From Jonesia denitrificans DSM 20603 (GTDB taxonomy: Bacteria > Actinomycetota > Actinomycetes > Actinomycetales > Cellulomonadaceae): a stretch of 64,000 nucleotides of DNA. The stretch is taken from contig NC_013174.1 in assembly GCF_000024065.1 (NCBI RefSeq), positions 2,418,001 to 2,482,000 on the forward strand. Reading direction: 5' to 3'. The notes beneath the pieces were generated by a model. It made no database searches. It was not told where the DNA came from and saw only the letters and a list, made by a program, of their open reading frames with translations. Made by a program: the position numbers and the translations under genes. This document shows, in pieces, positions 52,473-61,241 of this stretch. The number at the start of each line of letters is the position of its first letter. The stretch's first letter is position 1.

Positions 52473-53752
52473 CCCTGGCAAACCCCGAAGCAGAAGCAGG
52501 CATCATCTGCGGTGTGCTGCACGGGCGGCCAGAAGAGCAAGACCGCATCCTGAAAGCCCTTACCCCCCGTGACTTTCACACCCCAGCACACGAAGACATC
52601 TGGGCAACCCTCAAAGCCATGCAGGCTGAGGGGCGTGTCATCGACGGAATCACTGTCATGTCCGGGCTGGCAAAACACGGCCACCAAAACCACCAGGCTT
52701 TGATCCCGGACATTATGACGATGGGCACCCCAGCAGTGAGCGCTTTGGCGTATGCGAAGGACGTGAAAGACCTCGCAGTGCGCCGGAACCTGCAAGCCAT
52801 GGGCACTAGGGTGCAGCAACTCGCGGAAGCACCCGACGCGACCCCCGCCGAGCTCGCCGCAATCGCACAGCAAGAACTCGACGCCGCTTACACAGCGGAG
52901 GAGGAAACCAAAACACACGCACAGGATCACGTAACAGCGGTTCTCAGCGACTTAGAGGACCCAACCCCACCCCAGGGCATCCAATGGCCATATCGTGACG
53001 CACAACGGATTCTCGCGCCGATGCAAGGCGGGCAGTACATCGTGATCGGTGCTAGACCAGCCGTCGGTAAATCCGTCGCTTTGGCGGACATCGCACGGGA
53101 CGCCGCAATCCGACAAAGGAAAACCGTCGTCATCTTCTCCCTAGAAATGTCCTCACAGGAATACACCCGACGCATGATCGCAGCCGAAGCCGGTGTGCGC
53201 TTCAAAAACATGCAATCCAAAACCCTCACCCCAGCGGACTGGGACAAAATCACCCCAGCCGCAGAAAGGATCGCCCAAGCGCCACTCCACATTATCGATG
53301 ACGTGTCCTGCACAACCGCCGACATACGCTCCCGTGTCCGCGAGCTGAAAGCTGACCTGATCGTGCTCGATTACATCCAAATCGGGACTATGGACCCCGC
53401 TGACAAAGACCGCAGACAAGCCCTCGAAAAGTATTCGCGGTCCCTGAAAATCATCGCCAAATCATTCAACATCCCACTGTGTACGGCTGCGCAACTCAAC
53501 CGAAACGCCGCCAGTCCTGACACGCCCCCGCGCATGTCAGACCTCCGCGAAACAGGGGCCCTAGAGCAAGACGCCGATGTGATCATCCTCCTCCACCGCC
53601 CAGACCAAGAACAACCAGAATCACCCCGCGCAGGCGAAGTCGACTACATCGTCGCGAAACACAGAAACGGACCCACCGGCACCATCACCCTCGCCGCCCA
53701 GCTCCACTACACACGATTCACCAACCTCGCACACCAAGGAGAACCGAAATGA
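52469..53752 (+). CDS. dnaB: DnaB-type replicative helicase
   Basis: 427 residues. The N-terminal helical domain (PEAEAGIICGVLHGRPEEQD, then FHTPAHEDIWATLKAM) and RecA-type motor: Walker A GARPAVGKS at residues 194-202, VIFSLEMSSQEYTRRMIA, Walker B LIVLDYIQIG, DLRETGALEQDADVIILLHR. ATG 52469 overlaps the previous stop. A full phage-encoded helicase suggests replication partly independent of host loading. Confidence 0.95.
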   Translation: MTLANPEAEAGIICGVLHGRPEEQDRILKALTPRDFHTPAHEDIWATLKAMQAEGRVIDGITVMSGLAKHGHQNHQALIPDIMTMGTPAVSALAYAKDVKDLAVRRNLQAMGTRVQQLAEAPDATPAELAAIAQQELDAAYTAEEETKTHAQDHVTAVLSDLEDPTPPQGIQWPYRDAQRILAPMQGGQYIVIGARPAVGKSVALADIARDAAIRQRKTVVIFSLEMSSQEYTRRMIAAEAGVRFKNMQSKTLTPADWDKITPAAERIAQAPLHIIDDVSCTTADIRSRVRELKADLIVLDYIQIGTMDPADKDRRQALEKYSRSLKIIAKSFNIPLCTAAQLNRNAASPDTPPRMSDLRETGALEQDADVIILLHRPDQEQPESPRAGEVDYIVAKHRNGPTGTITLAAQLHYTRFTNLAHQGEPK

Positions 53753-53952
53753 CCCGCGCTCACGTTAAGCGCCCTGTGTGGGCGTGGCACTGCGACAGAT
53801 GCGGCGTAGCAAGCGGCGACTTCGCCTACAACCAGCAGTACCTTCCAACCCCCGACGAGATGCGGGCACGCGGTTGGTACATCGCAGAAAAATGGGGCGA
53901 CCTATGCGCCCACTGCTCACAAACCCCACCCATCGAAGAGCCCCCATCATGA
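53749..53952 (+). CDS. small zinc-ribbon-like protein
   Basis: 67 residues with HCDRCG and LCAHCSQ (two CxxC knuckles 37 residues apart). ATGA coupling at both ends. Confidence 0.65.
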   Translation: MTRAHVKRPVWAWHCDRCGVASGDFAYNQQYLPTPDEMRARGWYIAEKWGDLCAHCSQTPPIEEPPS

Positions 53953-54101
53953 ACAGCTTCGTCCGCATGTGTGGTATCTGCACATGGGAAACCCCACCCC
54001 AACACGCATACGACACAGCCCACTCAGCCCTCTGGGGCCACTACCACACGGCACACCCCTACACACGCACTCACGCAGGAAAACTGAGGAGAAAACCATG
54101 A
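53949..54101 (+). CDS. 50-residue Cys/His-rich protein
   Basis: MCGICTWETPPQHAYDTAHS, then ALWGHYHTAHPYTRTH: CxxC followed by a spaced His series, like a C2H2 finger. Coupled to neighbours. Confidence 0.55.
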   Translation: MNSFVRMCGICTWETPPQHAYDTAHSALWGHYHTAHPYTRTHAGKLRRKP

Positions 54102-54370
54102 CCGACCACGCACAAGAAGCCCTCCAGAGGGTACTCAACCTGCACAGGCGTTCTAGTGCAGTATTTTCGTGGCGAGACGGACCCCGCTACGAGGACCCTT
54201 GCCCTGAATGTGACGGGAGGCCAGGTGTTCATGAGTGCGGATGTTGGGCACCCCGACAAATTGAGTACGTGTGTGCCGAATGTCACCGACTAGGCAGTGG
54301 GTCGCGGGGAATCTATGACTACACATGGCCCTGCCCAACCATCCAAGCCCTCGAAGGAGAACCCACATGA
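54098..54370 (+). CDS. Cys-rich prophage protein
   Basis: 90 residues with CPECDGRPGVHECGCW and VCAECHRLG: a treble-clef or rubredoxin-like knuckle pattern. Start ATG 54098 after GAGGAGA. Unknown role. Confidence 0.6.
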   Translation: MTDHAQEALQRVLNLHRRSSAVFSWRDGPRYEDPCPECDGRPGVHECGCWAPRQIEYVCAECHRLGSGSRGIYDYTWPCPTIQALEGEPT

Positions 54371-54648
54371 CCGACTACACGCCAACCACCGAGGAAGTAC
54401 GCCAAGACTTCGCTTACCCATGGGAAGGCTTCAAGCAGGACAAGCAAGGACGACTCGAAGCCTTCGACCGGTGGATCAACCGGCGCGACCGGAAAGTCAA
54501 AGCGAAAGCGCTACGTGACGCCGCCGACGCCATTGAAAGATTGGCACGGGAAACAACCCACGTCCGCGTGACCGAGCACGTACTAGTAGACGTCGGCGCA
54601 CCTGGTGTGCTCCGGGAATATGCCCGACTTTTCACGGAGGAATCATGA
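54367..54648 (+). CDS. hypothetical prophage protein
   Basis: 93 residues: charged helix RRDRKVKAKALRDAADAIER and a C-terminal VTEHVLVDVGAPGVLREYAR. No family recognised. Confidence 0.6.
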   Translation: MTDYTPTTEEVRQDFAYPWEGFKQDKQGRLEAFDRWINRRDRKVKAKALRDAADAIERLARETTHVRVTEHVLVDVGAPGVLREYARLFTEES

Positions 54649-55025
54649 CCATCCCACAACGCGTCCAGCGCCGCCGCACAAAGGGGTGGCGTATGCCAGA
54701 CAACACCATCTACGTGGGACGCGGCTCAAAGTGGGGAAACCCATACACCCTCGAAATCATGCAGAAAAAGATAGATGAATTGGCCGGATTATTTGAAACG
54801 GAGTCATCTATCAGCGCCCGAGAAATGGCTGTTGAAGCGTTCCGATGCGACATGAAGTACGGGCCAGAGTCGGCTTGGTGGTGGTACGGCCCACACATGA
54901 AAATCTTGACTGCGCTCAAGCACTTGCACGATCTACGCGGCAAGAACCTCGCTTGCTGGTGTCCACTCGACCAGCCCTGCCATGCAGACGTTTTACTCGA
55001 ACTCGCCAACACGGAGGGATCATGA
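54645..55025 (+). CDS. DUF4326-family protein
   Basis: 126 residues with the family marks TIYVGRGSKWGNPYTLE near the N-terminus and LRGKNLACWCPLDQPCHADV at the C-terminus. DUF4326 proteins are widespread in phages and share a CWCxxxxxCHAxxL motif; the function is not established. Coupled to neighbours. Confidence 0.85.
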   Translation: MTIPQRVQRRRTKGWRMPDNTIYVGRGSKWGNPYTLEIMQKKIDELAGLFETESSISAREMAVEAFRCDMKYGPESAWWWYGPHMKILTALKHLHDLRGKNLACWCPLDQPCHADVLLELANTEGS

Positions 55026-55186
55026 CTTCGACGCCAACCGGTGTGCCCATCATCCAATGCGGCACCTGCAACCGCACTCACCCCCAAGGCCGGGCACACT
55101 GCACCCAATGCGGGCAGGCAAGCCTTTTCCTCGCCCACGGGAAATGCCGCAACTGCCAACGCCACAACAACCAGGAGGACCAATGA
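55022..55186 (+). CDS. 54-residue triple-CxxC protein
   Basis: Three knuckles (CGTC, CTQC, CRNC) in 54 residues: likely zinc ribbon. ATG 55022 overlaps the preceding stop. Confidence 0.6.
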   Translation: MTSTPTGVPIIQCGTCNRTHPQGRAHCTQCGQASLFLAHGKCRNCQRHNNQEDQ

Positions 55187-55386
55187 CCACACCACGCGAA
55201 CAACTCGCCAAACTGATCTTCTTTCACGACAACTGCGACACCCCGAGGGAAAACCTTGAAACAGACTGGAGAAACAACCCGCCAGTCACCGACTACACAT
55301 GGCCCATCGCCGACGCAATCATCGCCGCCGGCTGGCAACCACCACCCACTAGACCCAGCCAAACAATCCCATACCTCGACAACTAA
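55183..55386 (+). CDS. small hypothetical protein
   Basis: 67 residues after CAGGAGGACC. Contains LAKLIFFHDNCDTPRENLET and YTWPIADAIIAAGW. A form of this short protein is common in actinophages; function unknown. Terminator follows at once. Confidence 0.6.
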   Translation: MTTPREQLAKLIFFHDNCDTPRENLETDWRNNPPVTDYTWPIADAIIAAGWQPPPTRPSQTIPYLDN

Positions 55387-55387
55387 A

Positions 55388-55410
55388 CCCGCCCCACACG
55401 GCGGGTTTTT
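55388..55410 (+). terminator. terminator in the early operon
   Basis: CCCGCC (55388-55393) pairs with GGCGGG (55400-55405) and TTTTT follows. Confidence 0.7.
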
Positions 55411-55437
55411 CACACCCAAAACCAGAAAGGCAAAGCC

Positions 55438-55965
55438 ATGACCGCTGAACTTCAAGCCATGTGGCAAACCATCTCAGACGCTTACCCCTACGTGCGCGCC
55501 ACCCTAGAAAAAGGCACCCGACCATCCGACGGAATGCCCGGCGCGAAACCAGACCCCCGCAAAACACCCTGCAACCTCGCCGCCCTCTCATGGCTCGAAC
55601 AATGTGACAGGCTCGCAATCGCATGGGCAGAAGACAGGGAATCACCAGCAGCAGCCCGCAAATGGCTCAGCACCCACACACCCGACCTCGACCCAGACGC
55701 CCTCCTCGACTACCAAACCGAAACACACACCATCCACAACGGCGCACTCCAACACCTACCAGCACACGAAAAAACCCGCGCACTCACCCAAGAACAAATA
55801 GCCGGAGTGTATTGCGCCACCATCCAAGAAACCCGTCTCGCCCTCGCAGCGCTCGGCCACCAAGTGCCACTGGACACAATCAAAACCTGGTCCAAGCGCG
55901 GACACCTCACCAAAACCCAAGCAGGATACCCACTCGCCCAAGCCCTAGAAAGGATCACCAAATGA
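55438..55965 (+). CDS. hypothetical prophage protein with C-terminal HTH-like region
   Basis: 175 residues, soluble. QAMWQTISDAYPYVRATLEK at the start; ALTQEQIAGVYCATIQETRL and a C-terminal DTIKTWSKRGHLTKTQAGYP, which resembles a MerR/AlpA-like HTH used as a regulator or terminase-like DNA reader. Located just before the packaging genes. Not otherwise recognised. Confidence 0.65.
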   Translation: MTAELQAMWQTISDAYPYVRATLEKGTRPSDGMPGAKPDPRKTPCNLAALSWLEQCDRLAIAWAEDRESPAAARKWLSTHTPDLDPDALLDYQTETHTIHNGALQHLPAHEKTRALTQEQIAGVYCATIQETRLALAALGHQVPLDTIKTWSKRGHLTKTQAGYPLAQALERITK

Positions 55966-56144
55966 CGCTCGCGCTCGCACTAACCGGAGTAGTGTTTCTC
56001 GCCCTCGCAATCATCATGAGTATTCTCGCGGAAGAATCAAGCCGCTGGAATACCACCAAGATCTACGCGCGAATCGGATACATCGCCCTCGCACTATCCA
56101 CAACAGCCTTCCTCACATCCATCTGGACACACGCCCTCACATAG
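55962..56144 (+). CDS. 60-residue two-helix membrane protein
   Basis: Two hydrophobic segments (LALALTGVVFLALAIIMSIL and IALALSTTAFLTSIW) around a short polar turn. Holin-like topology, but lysis genes normally lie after the tail genes, so the role is open. ATGA overlap with the previous gene. Confidence 0.55.
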   Translation: MTLALALTGVVFLALAIIMSILAEESSRWNTTKIYARIGYIALALSTTAFLTSIWTHALT

Positions 56145-56429
56145 TTTGCGTTGCACTAGACAAACACCGCATGAACCCTTACCTTTGTCATAGTGGCAGT
56201 TTCATACACTGAAGCCACCACACGCCAGCCGCCACTGAGCGGCATTTTTTATGCCCAAACACAGGGCAAGCCCAGACCATCAGACGGCACCCGGGAGCAA
56301 GACCCGGCTGGGCACCACACACACGCAGCCCACCACACGGGCACACACACTTCCCTCACCCGCCACAAACAATCGCGCGGAAACGCACGGCGCAGAGTGA
56401 GGGAGCACAACACACCGGAGGGGGGAACA

Positions 56430-56747
56430 ATGACCACCTCCCGCACAGGCACCACCCGATGGAAAAAACTCCGCCAACAAGCCATCCACCAAGCAAAACA
56501 AAACAACCAGACCCGGTGCCCAATCTGCAACACCCCCCTCAACTACAACACCCCCCTCCACCCAAAATCACCGGAGGCCGACCACATCACCCCCCACACC
56601 CACGGCGGACAAGACACACTCGAAAACATCCGCATCATCTGCAGACAATGCAACCAAAAACTCGGCGGGAAACTCGCCACCAAAACAAAAAACAAACACC
56701 AACACACCGCCAAACCCAAAACACCACACACAAAAATCAACTGGTAA
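56430..56747 (+). CDS. HNH endonuclease next to the terminase genes
   Basis: 105 residues from ATG 56430, which follows GGAGGGGGG; an upstream GTG at 56193 would add a low-complexity His/Thr stretch and is less likely. HNH core: RCPICNTPLNYNTPLHP, then EADHITPHTHGGQDTLENIR (DH...N) and ICRQCNQKLGGK. In HK97-like phages such nucleases sit beside cos and assist terminase cleavage. Confidence 0.85.
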   Translation: MTTSRTGTTRWKKLRQQAIHQAKQNNQTRCPICNTPLNYNTPLHPKSPEADHITPHTHGGQDTLENIRIICRQCNQKLGGKLATKTKNKHQHTAKPKTPHTKINW

Positions 56748-56779
56748 CACCACCAACCAGCACAAACAAACCACAAACA

Positions 56780-56875
56780 AAACCAGGCAGGGGCCACCCC
56801 CTCCCCCCACCCACACTTCGCACCCCGGAGGCTTAGCGAGATACCCCCCCGCGCTGGTTTTTGTTGCGCCGGGGT
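56780..56875. other. candidate cos region
   Basis: Non-coding DNA of 157 bp (56748-56904) between HNH and terminase genes. It contains C-runs (CCACCCCCTCCCCCCACCC near 56797) and CACCCCGGAGGCTTAGCGAG near 56820, followed by ACCCCCCCGCG. This is the usual place for cohesive-end sites in HNH-cos phages; the cut positions cannot be read from sequence. Confidence 0.35.
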
Positions 56876-56904
56876 GGGGTGGGCTTGTGATTATGGAGGG
56901 TTTT

Positions 56905-57123
56905 ATGGGGCGAATTGATGAATTAAGGGAAGCGAAAGCGCTGGCTTGGGAGTCGATTCTTGCGGTCGACGAGGACAAGCGCGCACCGCTTTTCAATCAA
57001 TGGCGTGCACTGTCGGCGGAGATCGCCGCTTTAGAAGCTGAGGAAGAACCTACAGGGAAGGGATCGGTGCTCGATGAGCTCAAAAAGCGCCGTGAACTTA
57101 GGGGTGCAAGAACCGCGAATTAG
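56905..57123 (+). CDS. small terminase-like protein
   Basis: 72 residues, helical coiled coil: GRIDELREAKALAWESILAV, then FNQWRALSAEIAALEAEEEP and a basic tail. The shape and position match the short terminase small-subunit proteins of actinophages. ATG 56905 follows GGAGGG; upstream in-frame starts exist at 56893 and 56887. It overlaps the large subunit by 50 bp. Confidence 0.6.
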   Translation: MGRIDELREAKALAWESILAVDEDKRAPLFNQWRALSAEIAALEAEEEPTGKGSVLDELKKRRELRGARTAN

Positions 57124-58549
57124 TTTGCATCCTAGGGCGGTTGATTTTGAGGACGCGGATGAGGCTGTTGCTCTTGCTGGTGGGTATGGTTTGACGCCTG
57201 ACCCTTGGCAGGAGCATGTTGTGCGCGGTTGGATGGGGCGGCGTCGTGATGGCCGTCTGGCTGCTGGTCGTTGCGGTGTTGCTGTGCCTCGCCAAAATGG
57301 TAAGAACGGCACTGTCGAGATCACGCAGTTGCACAAGATGGTTATGCAGGGTCGAAAGATCCTTCACACTGCTCATGAGGTTAAGACAGCGCGTAAAGCG
57401 TTTTTGCGGTTGGCCTCGTTTTTTGAGAATGAGCGTAAGTACCCCGAACTTTACGAGCTTGCCAAGGGTGGTATTCGGAAGACGAACGGCCAGGAAGCGA
57501 TTCTGCTGACCAATGGCGGGTCTTGTGAGTTCGTTGCTCGTTCTCGTGGTTCTGGTCGTGGGTACACGGTTGATGATTTGTTTTGTGATGAGGCGCAGGA
57601 ACTCACGGATGAACAGCTTGAGGCGTTGCTTCCAACTATTGCTGCTGCCCCGTCTGGTGATCCTCAACAGTTTTATTTGGGGACTCCGCCTGGCCCTAAT
57701 AGCGTGGGTGACGTTTTTGTTCGCGTGCGCCGTGAAGGTGTCGCAGGGAAGGACAAGCGTCTTTGCTGGGATGAATGGTCCATTCCTGATGAAACTCACG
57801 CGGATGAGGCTTTAAAGCATTGGCGTGAATACGCGGCGGCGACTAACCCTGCTTTGGGTTTGCGTTTGAATATTACGACGGTTGAGGACGAGAAAAACGC
57901 GATGAGCCCTGATGGGTTTTGTCGTGAGCGTCTAGGACGTTGGGATTCAGCTGATGTGGGTTCTGCTGCTGTTGACTTTACGCAGTGGGGGCGCTTGAAG
58001 GTTTTAGCTCCTCCGTCAAGTGGCAAGAAAGTTTTCGCAGTTCGTTTCCCTGTTGATGGTTCTGGGGTTGGGTTATCTGCGGCTTTGAAACCTTCTCGTG
58101 GGTGCCCGCATGTGGAGGGTATCCGTTTTTCTACACCCTCTGAGGGGACGCAATGGCTGATTGACTGGCTTGTGGAGCGTTGGCGTTCCGCGTCGCAGAT
58201 CATTGTGGACGGCAAGGGCGGTGCAGGGTATTTGGTTTCCGCGTTGCGTGATGCCGGTGTTCCTTCTCGTGTGATTTGGACCCCGAATGTTGGGCAAGTT
58301 ATTGCCGCGCATTCTTTGATGGCTGAGTCGATTAGCTCTGGTTTGGTTTCGCATTCTGGGCAGCCCGAATTGGATGAGCAGGTTAGGGACGCGGGTAAGC
58401 GGAAGATCGGTAATGACGGCGGTTTTGGTTGGATGGCGCGCACGGATTCGGGTGTGGCGTTGTTTGAGGCTGCGACTTTGGCGTTGTGGGGTGTCCACGA
58501 GACTAAGCGTCGCCCATCAGGTGAGGGAAGCGGGGTGACTATTCTATGA
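57074..58549 (+). CDS. terminase large subunit
   Basis: 491 residues: packaging motor and nuclease. ATPase: GLTPDPWQEHVVRGWMGRRR, Walker A-like VPRQNGKN at residues 71-78, Walker B DDLFCDEAQEL starting at residue 167, coupling motif YLGTPPGPNS. The nuclease domain follows with RFPVDGSGVGLSAALK (first acidic residue) and QIIVDGKGGAGYL. Alternative GTG starts lie at 57092 and 57107. It begins the late operon, whose third codon positions are T/G-rich, unlike the C/A-rich early genes. Confidence 0.9.
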   Translation: MSSKSAVNLGVQEPRISLHPRAVDFEDADEAVALAGGYGLTPDPWQEHVVRGWMGRRRDGRLAAGRCGVAVPRQNGKNGTVEITQLHKMVMQGRKILHTAHEVKTARKAFLRLASFFENERKYPELYELAKGGIRKTNGQEAILLTNGGSCEFVARSRGSGRGYTVDDLFCDEAQELTDEQLEALLPTIAAAPSGDPQQFYLGTPPGPNSVGDVFVRVRREGVAGKDKRLCWDEWSIPDETHADEALKHWREYAAATNPALGLRLNITTVEDEKNAMSPDGFCRERLGRWDSADVGSAAVDFTQWGRLKVLAPPSSGKKVFAVRFPVDGSGVGLSAALKPSRGCPHVEGIRFSTPSEGTQWLIDWLVERWRSASQIIVDGKGGAGYLVSALRDAGVPSRVIWTPNVGQVIAAHSLMAESISSGLVSHSGQPELDEQVRDAGKRKIGNDGGFGWMARTDSGVALFEAATLALWGVHETKRRPSGEGSGVTIL

Positions 58550-59967
58550 GCCTTGAATTGACGCATGTTCGTGCGATTGGGCTGTCTGATGATGAGGTGT
58601 TGACGCTTCGTCGGTTGTTGACTTTGTGGTCTCGGAAGCGGTTTAAGAACGCTTTGCTTGGTGTTTATTACGATGGGCATCGGGTGTTGCGGGATTTGGG
58701 TATTTCTTTGCCGCCTGAGACTAGGAACATTCAGGCTGCTTTGGGGTGGCCTGCTAAGGCTGTGCAGTATTTGACTCGGAAGCATAAGTTTGAGGGCTTT
58801 TCTTTGAACGGTGAGGTTGACCCGTTTGATATGGGGGAAGTTTTTGAGCGTAATAATTTCGGTTTAGAGCTTCCGCAGGCGTTGAATTCGACGTATAAGC
58901 AGGCTGTGTCGTTTATTTCTTCGACGCGGGGTGTTGATGGTGAGCCTGACGTGGTTTTGCAGGCTCGTGATGCCGAGTGGACTACGGCGTTGTGGGATAA
59001 ACGCAGGCGTGAGATTAGTGCGGCATTGGCTATTGTTGATACTGACGAGAATGACCAGCCGTGTGAGGCGGTTTTTTACACCCGTGATGCGGTGTTGAAT
59101 ATCCGGCGTGAGTGGGGTGTGTGGAAGGTTGACCGTCAGCCTAATCGCACTGGGCGTGTTTTGGTTGAGCCTTTCATTAATGACCCGCAGATTTCGCGTC
59201 CGTTTGGTTATTCGCGTATTACTCGCGAGGTTCGCTATTTGACTGATGCGGCGTTGCGTACGTTGGTTCGTACTGAGGTGTCGGCAGAGTTTTTCGCGTC
59301 CCCGCAAAGGTATGTTTTGGGTGCGAAAGAGGGCGCGTTTTCCGGCGATAATCGTTGGTCTGCCGTCATGTCTAGGTTGTTGGCTTTGGACGTGAACGAG
59401 GAAGGTGAGAAACCCTCTGTTGGCCAGTTCCAGCAGATGACGATGTCACCTCACCTCGAGCATTACAGGCAGCTTGCGCAGAATTTCTGCGCGGCGACGG
59501 ATTTGCCACAGTCGTCGGTTGGCTTGTTCTCGGAAACTCCAGCTTCGGCTGAGGCTATGGAGGCTTCGGAGGCGCGCTTGTCTGAGACCGCCGAGTACCA
59601 GTGGCGCGTTTTCCGGCACCCGCTGAAACGCCTCGCACAGAATGTCGTGATGCTCCGGGACAACCTTTCTTCTCCACCTCCTGAGATGTGGAAGCTGGAT
59701 GTGAAGTGGACGCCATGCCGGTATGTCTCTCCGCAGGCTGCGGCTGATTTCACGGTGAAAGCCGTGGCTGCAGTGCCGAAGATCGGTGAGACGACGGAGG
59801 CCCTGCGTGGCCTTGGGTTCACGACGACGCAGATTGAGGGCATGCAAGCTGAGTGGCGGCGATCTTCTGGCGCGTCGGTACTTGAGCGTGTTCTGGCTGC
59901 TCGCGGTGATTCCCCTGCCGCGTTGGTTGGGTCTGGTCAGGTGAGCAGCGATGACGACGAGGGCTGA
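58546..59967 (+). CDS. phage portal protein (SPP1 gp6-like)
   Basis: 473 residues forming the dodecameric DNA entry ring. Segments: LTLRRLLTLWSRKRFKNALL, NIQAALGWPAKAVQYLTRKH, SAEFFASPQRYVLGAKEGAF and LGLFSETPASAEAM-like turn with EASEARLSETAEYQWRVFRH. ATGA overlap with terminase. Length and order are normal for siphoviruses. Confidence 0.85.
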   Translation: MSLELTHVRAIGLSDDEVLTLRRLLTLWSRKRFKNALLGVYYDGHRVLRDLGISLPPETRNIQAALGWPAKAVQYLTRKHKFEGFSLNGEVDPFDMGEVFERNNFGLELPQALNSTYKQAVSFISSTRGVDGEPDVVLQARDAEWTTALWDKRRREISAALAIVDTDENDQPCEAVFYTRDAVLNIRREWGVWKVDRQPNRTGRVLVEPFINDPQISRPFGYSRITREVRYLTDAALRTLVRTEVSAEFFASPQRYVLGAKEGAFSGDNRWSAVMSRLLALDVNEEGEKPSVGQFQQMTMSPHLEHYRQLAQNFCAATDLPQSSVGLFSETPASAEAMEASEARLSETAEYQWRVFRHPLKRLAQNVVMLRDNLSSPPPEMWKLDVKWTPCRYVSPQAAADFTVKAVAAVPKIGETTEALRGLGFTTTQIEGMQAEWRRSSGASVLERVLAARGDSPAALVGSGQVSSDDDEG

Positions 59968-60700
59968 TGTCGTCAGGCTGTCGTCGGCGTCTAGGGCGAT
60001 TGTGGACATGGCGAAGGAAGACCTAGCCGGACTCATAGCTGGCCTAGATTTCACTAGGCCGGAGGTCGTGCGAGACGCACTGCTAGAGGTTGTCCCCGTG
60101 CTGGTACGCGAGTACGGGGACGTCGCGGCTGTTGCCGCTGCCGAATGGTATGAGGAGACGCGCGCCGCCCAGGTGCCCGGTAGGTTCGTTGCGGTTCCTG
60201 CTGCTGCGGTTGATCCTGCCCAGGTTGAGGCTACTGTGCGGTGGGCTGCTGGAGGGCTGTTCACGGAGGACGCTGCCGGGGTCCTTGCCCGTCTTGAGGG
60301 GGCTATGCAGAGGTATATCACCTACTCCGCGCGGGAAACTGTGCGGGGAAGCGTCGCCGCCGATCCTGCCCGCCCGCGGTTCGCGCGGGTGCCTTCCGGC
60401 CCGAAAACCTGCGCATGGTGCACGATGCTCGCGTCTCGGGGTTTCGTGTACAGGTCGGAAGAATCCGCTGGTGATTTAGGGCGGGGTTTTGGTGAGGACT
60501 TTCATGACGATTGCGACTGCCAGGTGGTCCCTGAATGGGACGCCGCCGCCCACCACATCGACGGGTATGACCCAGACCAGCTATACGACCTTTACCAGAA
60601 AGCTAGGAAAGAAGCAGGTTCCGGCGATCTGACCGAGATAACTGCTGCTGCCCGCCGCCTGGAGCCTGACCGGTTCACGGACGGTGTACACACAGACTAG
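59951..60700 (+). CDS. MuF-like minor head protein
   Basis: 249 residues. The C-terminal half carries the MuF/VG15-type Cys-His cluster: GPKTCAWCTMLASRGFVYRS, then GEDFHDDCDCQVVPEWDAAA. Such proteins sit at the portal and may be ejected with DNA. ATG 59951 overlaps the portal by 17 bp. No toxin domain is fused at the C-terminus. Confidence 0.8.
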   Translation: MTTRADVVRLSSASRAIVDMAKEDLAGLIAGLDFTRPEVVRDALLEVVPVLVREYGDVAAVAAAEWYEETRAAQVPGRFVAVPAAAVDPAQVEATVRWAAGGLFTEDAAGVLARLEGAMQRYITYSARETVRGSVAADPARPRFARVPSGPKTCAWCTMLASRGFVYRSEESAGDLGRGFGEDFHDDCDCQVVPEWDAAAHHIDGYDPDQLYDLYQKARKEAGSGDLTEITAAARRLEPDRFTDGVHTD

Positions 60701-60795
60701 CCCTTCACCGACTGGTGGAGGGTTTTCTTATACCCATTTCCCCTTTCACAGCCGCACGGCGTTTTTGAGGGGTGTCCCGCACGGGAGGAAAACAT

Positions 60796-61230
60796 ATGAG
60801 CGATCAAACCGGTGACCAGGAAACGCCTGCACAGGCGAAGGAAATCGATTGGAAAGCGGAAGCCCGTAAATGGGAGACGCGCGCTAAGGAGAACTTTGAC
60901 GCGCTGGCTTCTAAGGAATCCGCTATTCAAGAATTGACCGCGAAAAACGAGGCCCTGACCGGCAAGGTGAAGGACCTCGAAACGGTTATTTCTGAGGGTG
61001 AGAAAGAGAAAGCTTTCGCTCAAACCCTCGCAGAAGTAGCCGAGGCTACCGGTGTCCCTGCTGCTGCTCTGCGCGGTTCCACGCGTGAAGAGCTCGAAGC
61101 GCACGCAGAGACACTTAAGCCTTTTGTTACCCCTTCTGGGCCGGTCGCGCCCAAAGCGGGAGACGCCCCGGAAAAAACTTCTGGTGGCGAAGAAATTGAG
61201 TTCGTTCGCGGGCTCTTTGGGCGTGAATAG
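60796..61230 (+). CDS. scaffolding protein
   Basis: 144 residues, mostly a charged coiled coil (WKAEARKWETRAKENFDALA, then AKNEALTGKVKDLETVISEG), with a C-terminal EEIEFVRGLFGRE that probably touches the capsid protein. Ribosome site GGGAGGA before ATG 60796. Immediately precedes the major capsid gene, the standard position. Confidence 0.85.
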   Translation: MSDQTGDQETPAQAKEIDWKAEARKWETRAKENFDALASKESAIQELTAKNEALTGKVKDLETVISEGEKEKAFAQTLAEVAEATGVPAAALRGSTREELEAHAETLKPFVTPSGPVAPKAGDAPEKTSGGEEIEFVRGLFGRE

Positions 61231-61241
61231 GAGATTCACTC

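Noticed and set aside
56193-56429. Longer HNH protein starting at GTG 56193
   Set aside because: The added region is low-complexity His/Thr/Pro sequence without a ribosome site, while ATG 56430 has a strong one and precedes the conserved domain.
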